Source: Molossus alvarezi (taxonomy: Eukaryota; Chordata; Mammalia; Chiroptera; Molossidae). Taken from it: a DNA stretch of 64,000 nucleotides. The DNA lies in NCBI GenBank assembly GCA_037176705.1, contig CM073895.1, forward strand, positions 3,391,051 through 3,455,050. The letters are read 5' to 3'. Positions 53,071 to 63,169 of the stretch are shown here, piece by piece. The translations under genes were made by a program, and so were the position numbers. The notes under the pieces are model-generated. The model saw only the letters and a program-made list of their open reading frames with translations. It made no database searches and was not told where the DNA came from. Within the stretch, counting starts at the first letter, position 1. Each line of letters starts with the position of its first letter.

Positions 53071-53247
53071 CGGGTACATACACGCCGAAACGTCTCCACG
53101 TTCCTAGTTTCACCTGCTTTGACTCAGGTTTCGGAACCTCGCGATCAAGGTGCCTCAGACAGGAAAGCCAGTCGATGCACCACCGTGCTGTCTCTTGCAT
53201 GAATGAGAATGAATCCAATGTCGTCATCTCCTCCAAGGAGCCCATCC
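53071..53247. other. Unique noncoding DNA
   Basis: Nothing recognised. Confidence 0.4.
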
Positions 53248-53467
53248 AGCCCGCCAGTGGCTCAGTGGCTGAGCGTCAACCTGTGCACTAGAAGGTCGCT
53301 GGTTCGATTCCCGGTCAGGGCACATGCCCAGGTTGTGGGCCAGATCCCCAGTGGGGGGCGTGCAGGAGGTGGCCAGTCGATGTTCTCTCTCATCCACGTT
53401 TCTATCTCTCTCTCCCTCTCCCTTTCTCTCTCTCTAAAATCAATAAAGAAGAAAAAACATTTAAAGA
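53248..53467 (+). mobile_element. Ves SINE, full-length
   Basis: AGCCCGCCAGTGGCTCAGTG head, GTCGCTGGTTCGATTCCCGG B box, CCCAGGTTGTGGGCCAGATC, CATCCACGTTTCTATCTCTC and CTCTAAAATCAATAAAGAAG tail. Near-perfect duplication GAGCCCATCC / GAGCGCATCC at 53238-53247 and 53468-53477. Confidence 0.96.
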
Positions 53468-54120
53468 GAGCGCATCCGTGTCCTGCCTCTGCAGTGACAG
53501 CAGGTGCTGTGGTCCTTCCCCAGATGCCCTTGGCCCCCCAGGTGCCCCTGCAGCGACGGTCCAGCCTCAAGGCCCCACCTCCCCTCCCTCTGCCTGCGGC
53601 TTCGGAGTGCAAGTAGCCTTCGGAAATGAAGGGGCATGAGTGTCCCTGCCCCCGGGCAGCCCTCCAAGAGTGGCAGATGAGAGCTGGTGAATGAGCACCC
53701 AGACTTCCCATCATGGGCAATAACTTGGAGACAGGAATAGCCCAGTGGTCGGTGTGTCTTCCATCGGCCTCAATCCCCTTTCCCTACCAGGTGGTGTCCT
53801 AGTGTTTCCTGGGGTCACCTCCCACATAAACGACTGGCACGCAGGCCCTCGTCTCGGGCTTTGAGAAGGCCAAGCTGGGAGCCCCCCACCGCACCTCCAG
53901 GGGGGTCACTTCCCTGCGCTGCCGGCCGCACGGTGCATGCGGGGGGTCGCACGCTTGGCTCTCCGCAGCCCCTCGGATGGAGCGAGGGTTTGCTCTCCGT
54001 CGCCAGGACTCTGCTGTCGTTTCCGAAGAAATTCCTGGGATGGAATGCCCTAGTTTCTTGGCAGCCTACACAGAAATGATAGATTTCTCTATACTCATCG
54101 TGTTTTTCATTCTGTTTCCA
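53468..54120. other. Unique noncoding DNA
   Basis: Nothing recognised. Confidence 0.4.
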
Positions 54121-54124
54121 TAAG

Positions 54125-54650
54125 GGTGTTGACATCATAGGGGCCTAGCTAATCCTTAGACACAGAAAACGACTTGTTGGAAAGAATGCTTGTCAGAAAC
54201 GATCCATCCGAAGCTCACACTCCCAACCACCTCCTTTATCTAACTCACACACCAACCGAGCATCTGCCCCAAATACCCCCGGGCCAGGTACCGGACAACG
54301 AGACACCATCCTGACAGCCCAGACCCCATAACATCATTCAAACTATACAATCTTGAGCTCGCTCAAGCCTGCCTACCGTGCCCCACTTATTCCTTCCCGT
54401 GAGAATCTCCAGAAAGGCCTGGCCCATGCTCTCCTGGGCTCCTGCCTCCTGACCAGCCCCAGTGCATCCCACGGGGCCCTGCGTGGCACGACCCCTCCTC
54501 TTGGGAACTGTGATAAACTCCTTTCAAAGGACAGTTGTCTGTCCTCTTCCCATACCCGATGGACATTCTTCTCTCCCTGCTCCTCCCACGCCTGAAGCCC
54601 AGTGGTGTGCGTGTGCACAGGATCAACGACACCCCCAAACATTCGCTAGA
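54125..54650 (+). mobile_element. Possible ERV LTR
   Basis: Pyrimidine-rich sequence with ACAATCTTGAGCTCGCTCAA and GGGAACTGTGATAAACTCCT, then TTCAAAGGACAGTTGTCTGT, resembling the U3-R-U5 layout of a retroviral LTR with a TAAACTCCTTT-type end. A start near TGTTGACATC and an end near CCCCCAAACA would fit TG...CA, but no target duplication was found. Family unknown. Confidence 0.35.
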
Positions 54651-54985
54651 TGCTTAGTGAGTTCACTTAGTGAGCCCGGGCTTTCTTAACGATAGACTCG
54701 GATGACGCCACCTGCTTCCCAGAGTTGTCGGAAATACGGGAGCGTGCCCGGCCCAAAGCAAGTTCTCTAGATCCTTCGTGTTCTTCTTCGTCATGTTATT
54801 AGCTCGCGTACACGTTCCAGGTTCAGATGGCACCGAGGTGCATTCTGATAAAGTCATTCACTGCAGGTGTAATCGGTGTTCCATCGGCTCTTGAATTGTT
54901 GATGAATGGATGAATCTGTTGTTTTCCTGGTCCCTGTGAAAAGCATCTTTTTTTCCTCAATGTTGGTTTTCCGCCTCGGTTCTCG
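54651..54985. other. Unique noncoding DNA
   Basis: Nothing recognised. Confidence 0.4.
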
Positions 54986-54989
54986 GATC

Positions 54990-55400
54990 TGGTTCCATGC
55001 ACTGAATGCAAAGCACCGAGGTAATGAGTTCACTGGCAATTATTCAGTTTTCTAAGGTAATGATATATGATTTCATTACGCTGATAAAACATATGCAAGT
55101 GTACAGAAGTTACGGGGGGAGGCCTGGAAATGGAGACACACACTGCCTCTGCCAGGCTTCTCCTAGGGTGTTAATCTTCCGTAAGTGGTTATTAACACAT
55201 TGGAGATTATTTCAATTAATTATGTTTGCTACATTGTTTCAAAAGATTATTCCGCCATTCGCTTGCAATTAAACAGCCTTTCATGTTGAGGATGCCGCTT
55301 GAGGGTACGTTGAATGGGACTATAGATATAGTAATTGAAATTAAGCTTCCACTTGGAAGGCTGCTGTCCTTGGGAACACAAGTATCCCCGAGACGGAACT
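54990..55400. promoter_or_regulatory. AT-rich candidate conserved enhancer
   Basis: GAGGTAATGAGTTCACTGGC, AATTATTCAGTTTTC, GGTAATGATATATGATTTC, ATTACGCTGATAAAAC, TTCAATTAATTATGTTTGC, GCTTGCAATTAAACAGCC and GTAATTGAAATTAAGCTTCC give many TAAT/ATTA cores in non-repetitive sequence. No transposon identity. Function inferred. Confidence 0.36.
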
Positions 55401-55800
55401 GTGAAAGGAAAGGACAGATAATCACACGAAATCGTCGTTCGAGTGGCCAGAGGCTTCCGAAGCGTTACATTCTCTTCGGGAGGAAAGAAGAATGTTTTCC
55501 ACCTTGCAAAGATAGTCCTACCAAGGAGAGCCCGGGGGGATGGGAAGAGGTATTTCTTGCCAATAAAAATGTTCTGGCTGCAACTGGGTGAGGGTGGTTA
55601 TGTGGGTTCCGTGTAAGATACAAGTTCCAACAGGGGAGGACATACTTAAATATTTAACACATGGCAAAAATGGGTACGGGCCAATCAGAACCTATCTGGG
55701 CCTCAACACGGGGGCAGGCTCCTCGAGACCCAGGTCAGGGCAGGGGTCAAGCCTGGGATTGCGGGGCACTGGAGGGTCCATTTATGGGGTATCTCCACTT
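55401..55800. other. Unique noncoding DNA
   Basis: Nothing recognised. Confidence 0.35.
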
Positions 55801-55804
55801 TCAT

Positions 55805-56060
55805 GTAATTCACAAGACAATGACAAGAGTATTTTTCTCTTGACCCATGGATTATTCAGAGGTGAATTGTTTAATTTCTAAGTAGTAGAGGAGTCTCTAC
55901 TGATCATAGCTTGATGCCACTGTGGTCAGAGAACCCACCCGAAATTGTGTGAATCCACCCAATCCTATAAAGGGTGCTGCTGAGCATTCTTTGTTGGGTG
56001 CAACATGTTCTGTATGCCATGTGCATCTTTTGTTTGCTGTCCTGTTCAGATACATATATA
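55805..56060 (-). pseudogene. L1 ORF2 5' fragment, antisense
   Basis: CTTGACCCATGGATTATTCA, GAGGTGAATTGTTTAATTTC, GATGCCACTGTGGTCAGAGA and CATTCTTTGTTGGGTGCAAC match antisense L1 (TTGACCCATTGGTTATTTAG, AGTGTGTTGTTTAATTTCC, ATTGTGGTCAGAGAAC, TGTTGTTGGGTGGAG). Confidence 0.75.
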
Positions 56061-56061
56061 T

Positions 56062-56304
56062 TTTTAAATCCTCACCCAAGGATATTTTTTTTCTGTAGCT
56101 ATTTCAGAGAGAGTGGAAAGGAAGGAGAGAGAGAGAGAAGAGAGAAACATCCATGTGAGAGACACAAGGATTGATTATTGGTTGCCTCCCACATGCGGGA
56201 TCCAACCTGTAACCCAGGAACATGCCCTTGGCCAGGAATCAAACTCATGACCCTTTCGGTGCACAGGACAGCGCTCCAACCACTGACGCACACTGGCCAG
56301 GGCC
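56062..56304 (-). mobile_element. Ves SINE in L1, antisense
   Basis: AAATCCTCACCCAAGGATAT, GAAACATCCATGTGAGAGAC, TTGGTTGCCTCCCACATGCG, CAGGAATCAAACTCATGACC and head end CACACTGGCCAGGGCC. CAGAT occurs on both sides but is too short to be sure of a target duplication. Confidence 0.92.
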
Positions 56305-57680
56305 AGATCTGTTGTTTTTTTTTAAATCTTCTCTTTTATAACACAGACAGAATTAATCGATAATGAATGACCGAGAGAATTTGCTAGAGTTTCCCACATT
56401 GGTTACGGATTATGCTTCTTTCTTCTAGTTCCGTCCCCCATGGACCCGCACAGTGTTAACGTTGCTGGGTAACATGGGGATGATACCCAGGCCCTCGTCG
56501 CCTGACCCGTGCCGCATTATGGAATGTCTCCTTCCTTCGCCATGCTCCTGGCCTGGTCGTTCCTTAGCACACTGCCGGGACACTCCCTCGGCCGTCCTCC
56601 GGTAATGTTCGCGAGGGGGCGGCTTCCTCTTTACCCCTTTATTTTCCACTTTTATAAACAGTCCTCATGCTTGATGTCTACCTTGTGTGTAAGAATCACA
56701 TGAGTTCTTCCAGGTTGACAGTCTCTATCTTTACTTGCTTAAGACATCAAATCCACGTACTGTGATATGATGGTTGATTCTTGGTCTCCCTTAACCATCT
56801 CGCCTTCACGTCCAAGTGGATGCAGTTGTTTAAAGCGCCCTGTTTCTGCTTTCTTGTGTTACTTAGAATTAGTCGTATATGTGTTTTAGTTCTCCCTTCA
56901 TTCCCCCGAAAATTGTGTTAGTTAACAGATAATGGATGACATGACACTTCGAGACGGCCGGAATACTGGGACAAGGAACATCTCTAGCCCTCAATATGTA
57001 TAGAGAGAAGAACTAAAGTTGAAAAGTCAAAGATCTAAATTTTCATCTGAAAAATATTTTAAAAAAGAAAATGAAGTTACATCCAGAAAAAGAATAAGAA
57101 AGAAAAAAAAAGTTTTTTAATATAGGAGCTGAAATAAATCAATTAGGGGGAAACAGAAATAAAAAAAATAATGTAATTCAAAGGTGGTTATGCCATGTCA
57201 GAGAAAAATAAGAAACTCCAAACTTCAATTTCTACACAAAAGATAAGAAAAAAAAAACTGGCACAGTCTGTCAGAATCAACGTTTTGACCTCGGGAAACT
57301 CACCAGAAGCCTGTAGCAGTCAGGGGATGCTTCAAGAAAACCCACCTGAATCTCGGTGAGAAAAGCAAGCTTCGTGTTGCTTGAACTTACCTTGGTCCCT
57401 TTTCCTGCTCTTCACTTCCAACTACCCTGAAGAAAATAGTCCACGAGGCTAGTACAGGTCCCAGGGCCACAGAAAGCAGAACAGACCCTGTTCATAAAGA
57501 ATTATGTTTTGTATTTTTTTTTTTTATACCTATCTGATGTCTCCCTGGAAACCTGGACTCGAAACCCTCTTAGTGCTGAGCCTGCTACCCTAGGACTTCT
57601 TCTGAAAACGTTCAGAGGAAAATGTTCTGGTTGCGGATGCCTGAGATAATGGATAACAGTTGGGGCCAAAAAATAGACTG
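56305..57680. other. AT-rich DNA, partly L1-like
   Basis: No gene. Parts such as 56640-56930 and the A-rich 57040-57260 look like decayed L1 sequence, but I could not place them on the consensus with confidence. Confidence 0.35.
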
Positions 57681-57684
57681 ATCA

Positions 57685-57930
57685 GCCCTGGCCGGTTTTG
57701 CTCAGCAGTTAGAGCATCAGCCTGTGCACCAAAGGGTGTTGGGTTCAAGTCCCGGTCAAGGGAATGTACCTGGGTTGCAGGTTTGATCCCTGGCCCAGGT
57801 TGGGGTCATGCAGGAGGCAACCAATCAATCTGTCTCTCTCACATCGATGTTTCTTTCTCTCTCTCCCTCCCTCCCTTCCACTATATCTAAAATTCAGTGG
57901 GAAAATACCCTTTTGTGAGGATTAACTACA
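57685..57930 (+). mobile_element. Ves SINE, full-length
   Basis: GCCCTGGCCGGTTTTGCTCA head, GGTGTTGGGTTCAAGTCCCG B box, GGGAATGTACCTGGGTTGCA, CACATCGATGTTTCTTTCTC, CCACTATATCTAAAATTCAG and a GTGAGGATTAACTACAACAA tail. Flanked by an 11-bp duplication AAAAATAGACT at 57669-57679 and 57936-57946. Confidence 0.96.
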
Positions 57931-57949
57931 ACAACAAAAATAGACTAAG

Positions 57950-59640
57950 CAAAGCTTTGGGAGGAAAGGCTGGAGAATGAGATACTTTGGGGGAATAAGA
58001 GCTTTGAAGAGCTATGACATACCCTGTAAATCTGGAAGTCCACCTCCATGCCCAGGGACGGGTGCCTGTGTGGGACACACCTGAGAGGCCCCGACTGCCA
58101 CCTGTATGGACCCGCAGGCTCAGCCTGGGCAGGAAGTTTACCCTAAAATAGTTTGTAAATTGTCAGTTTAGGACTAAACGCAGGCTCGACGTAAACATAG
58201 CCCATCAGCAAGGACTGGGAAGTTTTTTATTCCGGGCGTTTAAGACATCTCTGTCCAACCAGTAGCTGACCGCTAAGCCACTGGAAAAGAGACTACATTG
58301 GGAGCCTTTGACAAAGAATGCAGACGTGAAAAACTTGGCTCAGAACAGTCACTGAACATTGTACAGCTACTACTCTGACAAGCAGCAGAGCAAACCCGGG
58401 GGTGGGAATCTGATAGTCGGGATTGCTGTATTATAATATTCAGAACCTCTGGTTTTAAACCACAACAACCAAAATATACAGCGTAAAAGGAAGTAAAAAG
58501 TATGGCTCACACATAAGGAAAACAGCAACAACAATTCCTAGAAACTGTCCCTGAGGAAGTCCAGACATTGAAATGACTAAAAAAAGACTTAAATCAACTA
58601 AATATATTGCAAGAACTTAAGGAAACAATACACAAAGAAATGTGTAAAAACAAAGTTTAACCAAGTGGAGAATATTATCAACAGAGAGAGAGAGGAGAAG
58701 AAAAAACCAAATACAAACCCTGGAGGTAAAAATTGTAATGACTGAGATCACATATTCACTAGAAGCTCTCAACAGCAGGTTTGAATATGCAGAAGACGCA
58801 GGGAACCTGAAGACGGGTCCATTGAGACTAGTCAGTCTGAGAAACAGAAAGTCAAAAATGGGGGACAGCATAATGTATCACTATACACATAATGTATCAC
58901 TATACGCATAATGTATCACTATATGTATAGTGTATCACTATATGCATAATGTATCACTATATGCATAGTGTATCACTATATGCATAATGTATCACTATAT
59001 GCATAGTGTATCACTATACGCATAATGTGACTCCCAGAAGGAGAGCTGGGGAAAGGAACAGAAAGTCTATTTACAAAAATGATGGCCACAAACTTCCCAA
59101 ACTTGATGAAAAATATTAATTTACCTAGCCAAGGAGCTCAATAAACTCCAAGTAGGACAAACACAAAGCGATACATGCTGAGACATTATAATTAAACTAT
59201 CAAAGGACAGACGCAATCTAGAAATCAGCAAAAAAGAGAAGCATTTCATCACATCCAAGTTATCCTCAATGAGACGATAACTGATTGCTCATCCTAAACC
59301 ATGAAGGCCACCAGGCATTGGAAGGACATATTCAAACCGTTAGGAAAACAAAGAGACAACCATCAACCAAAAATTCTATATCCAGCAAAACTGTCAAAAA
59401 TGAAGGAGACATGTAGACATTTTTAGACACACAAGAACTAGGAGTTTTTTTTTTTGTTAGCAGTCATGCCATATAAGAAATACTTTAAAAAAGGGTTTTT
59501 AGGATAAAAGTATGTGACCAAAGACAGTAATTCTAATCTACAAAAAAAAAAAAAAAAAAAAAAAGAGCGCCAAGAAACATATTTATATATTTACAAAAGT
59601 CAGCATAAATGCATATTTTGTCTTTCCTCTCTTAATTTGT
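57950..59640 (+). pseudogene. L1M 5' UTR and ORF1 region, decayed
   Basis: From about 58560, GGAAGTCCAGACATTGAAAT, GACTTAAATCAACTAAATAT, CTTAAGGAAACAATACACAA, CACTAGAAGCTCTCAACAGC, GACTCCCAGAAGGAGAGCTG, CCACAAACTTCCCAAACTTG, CCAAGGAGCTCAATAAACTC, CTATATCCAGCAAAACTGTC follow L1 ORF1 in order. The part before 58400 is probably 5' UTR. A 19-bp minisatellite interrupts it at 58869-59030. Many stops; an A-run lies at about 59541-59563. Confidence 0.72.
58869..59030 (+). repeat. 19-bp minisatellite inside L1 ORF1, about 8.5 copies
   Basis: Units of CATAATGTATCACTATATG (19 bp) and the variant CATAGTGTATCACTATATG, the two alternating from the fourth unit on, giving a 38-bp pair period. The last partial unit CATAATGTGA joins directly to CTCCCAGAAGGAGAGC, the L1 ORF1 sequence that follows this position in the consensus. 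Confidence 0.96.
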
Positions 59641-60055
59641 TTAAAGACCTCTGCTACCCTGTTTCAGCGGAAATACTGCAAAGAAGTGTCACATTTTATG
59701 GTTTATTTATTACCACATGTTTCACATGTGAATGCCTTTTGTTGGTGTTTTTTAATTTAAAAATGCTCCCAAGCACAGCGTCAAAGTGCCTTCTGGTGTT
59801 TCTAAGCCTGAGGGGTTTGTGATGTGTGTTATGGAAAAAATTATGTCCGTTAAATAAGCTTCATTCAGGCATAAGTTATAGTGTGGTTGGCAGTGAGTTT
59901 CATGTTAATGAGTCCATGGTATAAATTCAGCAAGGTGCCTTAAAACAGAAACACGCATACGACAAAGTTATAGGCTGATCAGTGGATAAAAAGGTTTTAA
60001 CAAGGGGCTCACAGGAGCCCAGCAGTGTATTCCCCTGGGAGCAATGGCCCAGTGT
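59641..60055. other. AT-rich noncoding DNA
   Basis: No gene. May contain decayed L1 spacer sequence; not assignable. Confidence 0.35.
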
Positions 60056-60059
60056 CTGC

Positions 60060-60440
60060 TAATTTAGAATGTGCAGTGACTTTGCAGGACACAGGCACTA
60101 TGAACACCACAAATGGACCTTATGTCCCAACGATTGCACTCTGAGTCATTATTCCCAAAATATATCCATGTACATTCTCCAAAAGACATACAGAAGAATG
60201 CAGCATTGTTTGCAGTAACCTCAACCTAAAATTTCCCCAGAAATAAAAAACACAAAAAAAGTGAAAAGCTAACCTGTGATGTTAGGAGTCTGACCCGTGT
60301 TTCCCCTGGGTGGGTGGGTGGGACAGTGGGTTAGTGATGAATAGAGACTGAGGAGCGTCCAGGGATGTTGATACTGTTCCGATCAGTGACTGATTGCTGG
60401 TTACTTGGTGGGACACATTTTTCAAACCTTGTTAATGAGT
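60060..60440 (+). pseudogene. L1 ORF2 3' end and 3' UTR fragment
   Basis: ACGATTGCACTCTGAGTCAT, CCCAAAATATATCCATGTAC, GAATGCAGCATTGTTTGCAG, and then GATGTTGATACTGTTCCGAT, GATTGCTGGTTACTTGGTGG match the L1 3' region (AGCAATTCCACTCC, GTTCATAGCAGCATTG, TGGGTGCTGGTTACACGGG). Strongly decayed. Confidence 0.5.
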
Positions 60441-60785
60441 TGGGCAGCAATAACAATTGGTCATTTCCTCTTGCTGAAACGGAGGGAACTCAGAAACGTC
60501 TCGTGCCGTTCACTGGTCTGCTCCCTGGGACACCTCCACCGTTCTCCAGTGGGTTGCATGTGGCTGAGCAGGACTGCCCAGCTGCCCCGGGAGAGGACAC
60601 CCAGGCTGCCTCATGCCCACCACCGGCTGGCTGCTCAGGTGCTTTGCTGCCCCAGCTCCGGTGGCTCCTGGAAACGGCCCTGTCTACACGGAAGATGTTA
60701 ACCACCGCCACACACCTCTCCCAGGGCGGGTGGATTTATGGCCCAGAAACGGGGGCTGGCAGAGCAAAGCAGGTACCATGTCATC
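60441..60785. other. Unique noncoding DNA
   Basis: Nothing recognised; the 142-codon frame at 60365-60793 has no known domain. Confidence 0.4.
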
Positions 60786-60789
60786 TTTT

Positions 60790-61015
60790 ATAAAAATCCA
60801 GCACCTGTCTGTGTTTAATCTCTCCCTGCTACTCCCCAGTACATTTTATGAGAAGGTACACTCAGCATCTCATTATGGAGACTTTTCTAGTGAGCGATAA
60901 ATAATACACTAAAAGTTACCCTTGGCTTCCTTACGGATTAAATATGAATGGGGGGCTGGGAGGTGGAAATAATTAGGCCCATCCAAGGACCAGAGAATTA
61001 AAAGTTATCAGATGC
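60790..61015. promoter_or_regulatory. AT-rich candidate conserved element
   Basis: GTGAGCGATAAATAATACAC, ACGGATTAAATATGAATGG, GTGGAAATAATTAGGCCC and GAGAATTAAAAGTTATCAG provide several homeodomain-type cores in non-repetitive DNA. Role inferred. Confidence 0.28.
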
Positions 61016-61104
61016 TCTTCGGTCCTCCCAGACAAGTCTAGAAGCATCACGGAGTGTTCAGGTGCTTGCAGACAGAGGCAGACATTGGTTTCCTGCCCCA
61101 CAGT

Positions 61105-61215
61105 CACTCCTGGGACCTGTTTATAAATGTAGGTTCCTTCAGGGCAGGTATTTTCTCTGCTTTGCTCATTGGACAGAATCTGACACACATGGGTGCTCCA
61201 TTGATTGGTAATTAA
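61105..61215 (+). mobile_element. L2-like 3' fragment
   Basis: AATGTAGGTTCCTTCAGGGC, AGGTATTTTCTCTGCTTTGC and GGGTGCTCCATTGATTGGT resemble the L2 phrase with GTAAGCTCCTTGAGGGCAGG and TAGGTGCTCAATAAAT. Confidence 0.5.
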
Positions 61216-61375
61216 CTCTATCCAAAGAAGGGGAACACTAAGAAAACTGCTCTACCCCAAGAGGGTCACCAACACCTCCAGGAGATAGATGCCACATGGC
61301 TGTGGTTTGAGGACAGGCCACACCCAGCCACCGAGTGCCTCCAGCTCTCAGGCTTGGATTGGACGCGTCATGAAA

Positions 61376-61471
61376 GCAGAGACCGTCACATCTTCCAAGG
61401 AGACAGGTGCGCTTGCTCGTGCAGAGACCGTCACATCTTCCAAGGAGACAGGTGCGCTTGCTCGTGCAGAG
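61376..61471 (+). repeat. Perfect 45-bp tandem duplication
   Basis: The 45-bp block starting GCAGAGACCGTCACATCTTC and ending GCGCTTGCTCGT occurs at 61376-61420 and again, without change, at 61421-61465, followed by a partial GCAGAG. The lack of differences implies a recent event. Confidence 0.97.
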
Positions 61472-61612
61472 TCAGAATCAAGCACCTCTGTGTACTTTGT
61501 CGACCCCCAAGTTTCTCTCCGCTGAGGTAGGGTATGCAGCCGTGCGGGTCCACGTACCACTGAGAACGTTTCATGTGCTATCCAGAAGAGATGCATTGAA
61601 AGTGTCCATCAA

Positions 61613-61868
61613 GCCCTGGCTGTTTGGCTCAGCGATTAGAGCATCGGCCCATGGACTGAAGGGTTGTGTGTTTGACTCCTGGTCAAGAGTATGTACCCGA
61701 GTTGCAGGTTCGATCCCCAGTCTCAGTTGGGGTCTTGTGGGAGGCAACCCATCGATGTCTCTCACTCTCTCTCTCTCTCCACCCCCCTTCCACTCTAAAA
61801 AAAAAAAAAAATCAATGGGAAAATATCCTCAGGTGAAGATTAACCAAAAAAAAAATTTTTAATTAAGA
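61613..61868 (+). mobile_element. Ves SINE, full-length
   Basis: GCCCTGGCTGTTTGGCTCAG head, GTACCCGAGTTGCAGGTTCG, CCCATCGATGTCTCTCACTC, CCCTTCCACTCTAAAAAAAA and GGTGAAGATTAACCAAAAAA tail. TGTCCATC at 61603-61610 and 61869-61876 is the likely target duplication. Confidence 0.95.
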
Positions 61869-62735
61869 TGTCCATCCACACCCCGCATTTAGGAGAGAAC
61901 TGCTAAGTGAACCAACGTGCTCTACCCCCTGCCCTTCACATCAGAGACTGTTGGAGGGAAGATGATATAAACAAAGACAACGTCTCGTGTGCCAGCTGCC
62001 AGCGGCCACGTTGATGCAATTATTGCTTCTCGCAAGGGCACGGCCTTCACCCGGGGGACGGTGATAAATGCCAGGAGGGACTTGGAAGCTGGAGGGAAAA
62101 GGCCACACACGGAACTGACTCGGGAGACCTGAGCCACGTAGCCCCATGTCCCGGCTGCTTCCCCCAAGAAACCCGCTCCCGCCCCGACATGCAGTTGTCA
62201 AAGGGTGACTAGTGCATGGGCCCTGGGCACATGAGGTCGACCCGGGGAAATAAGCCACGTCTCCCTACGCGAAAGGCAAGCCCCAAGTAAGCGCATCTAC
62301 ACAGGCGAGGTTGGGAAAAATTAACACTTGGAAACGAGGCACCCGGGGGGCCAGGCCCTTTCAGAGCCATTTTGGGGACTTGCATAGCAGGCTCACCCAA
62401 AGACACTTCATGATGTTTTGCTGTCTTATCCCCCAGCCACCGGACAGATGTCTTCATTGACTTCATCAAATTCACGAATTAACTTAATAACTCATTTCAG
62501 ATCAGGAAGATTTAATTTCCACGTCCCACTAGCCCCACGACAGCAGCCCCCGAGATGCACCTGAGTAGTGGCTACGGAATTACACAGGATGGAGAGAGGA
62601 CGTTTTCAGGACCATGGAGAGATCTGGCGGCCTGGCCAGCCCAGGTCCAGGGAAGGCTGTGTCCCCCAGCCCCCGGCCTCTCTGCAGCCCCACGTTAACT
62701 CACTGGTGTGTGTTAACTCACTTCCATCCTCAAAC
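61869..62735. other. Unique noncoding DNA
   Basis: No repeat or gene recognised; short AT-rich stretch near 62470-62520 (TAACTTAATAACTCATTTC). Confidence 0.4.
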
Positions 62736-62746
62736 GTCATGCTCTC

Positions 62747-62848
62747 GCCCTGGTCGGTTTGGTTCAGCTGTTGGAGCATCGGCCTGCGGACCAGAGAGTC
62801 CTGGGTTTGGTTCCCGCAAGGGGCACATATCAAAAAAAAAAAAGAAAA
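62747..62848 (+). mobile_element. Ves SINE head only, with A tail and perfect duplication
   Basis: GCCCTGGTCGGTTTGGTTCA, GGAGCATCGGCCTGCGGACC, GTCCTGGGTTTGGTTCCCGC and GGGGCACATAT run straight into an A-rich tail. The usual middle block and 3' region (about 130 bp) are absent. An 11-bp perfect duplication GTCATGCTCTC flanks it at 62736-62746 and 62849-62859, so this shortened form is what inserted. Confidence 0.95.
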
Positions 62849-62963
62849 GTCATGCTCTCCCTGTCCTATGGGGCATGGGCTGGCTCCCCCACTACATTTC
62901 CCTCTTGGCCTACAAAATTCCCGACTGCTCAGCTGACCTGTTGAATGTTGTCATGAGCGTGTT

Positions 62964-63168
62964 TATTTTTATTGATTTTTTTTTTTAGAAAAAGTAAGGG
63001 AGAGGGAGAGAGAAACATCGATGAGAGAGAACATCGACTGGCCGCCTCCTGCATGCCCCCCACTGGGGATCAGGCCCACAACCTGGGCATGTGCCCTGAC
63101 CCGGAATTGAACCTGCGACCTCTTGATGCAGGGTTGATGCTCAACCACTGAGCCACACTGGCCGGGCT
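62964..63168 (-). mobile_element. Ves SINE, full-length, antisense
   Basis: TTATTTTTATTGATTTTTTT, GAGAAACATCGATGAGAGAG, CATCGACTGGCCGCCTCCTG, CCACTGGGGATCAGGCCCAC, CGGAATTGAACCTGCGACCT and head end GAGCCACACTGGCCGGGCT. The flanks share GTGTTT. Confidence 0.95.
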
Positions 63169-63169
63169 A

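Noticed and set aside
52535..53245. 190- and 223-codon repetitive frames on opposite strands
   Set aside because: Both come from the 12/13-bp minisatellite.
54125..54650. Full endogenous retrovirus
   Set aside because: Only an LTR-like stretch is seen, with no internal coding sequence around it.
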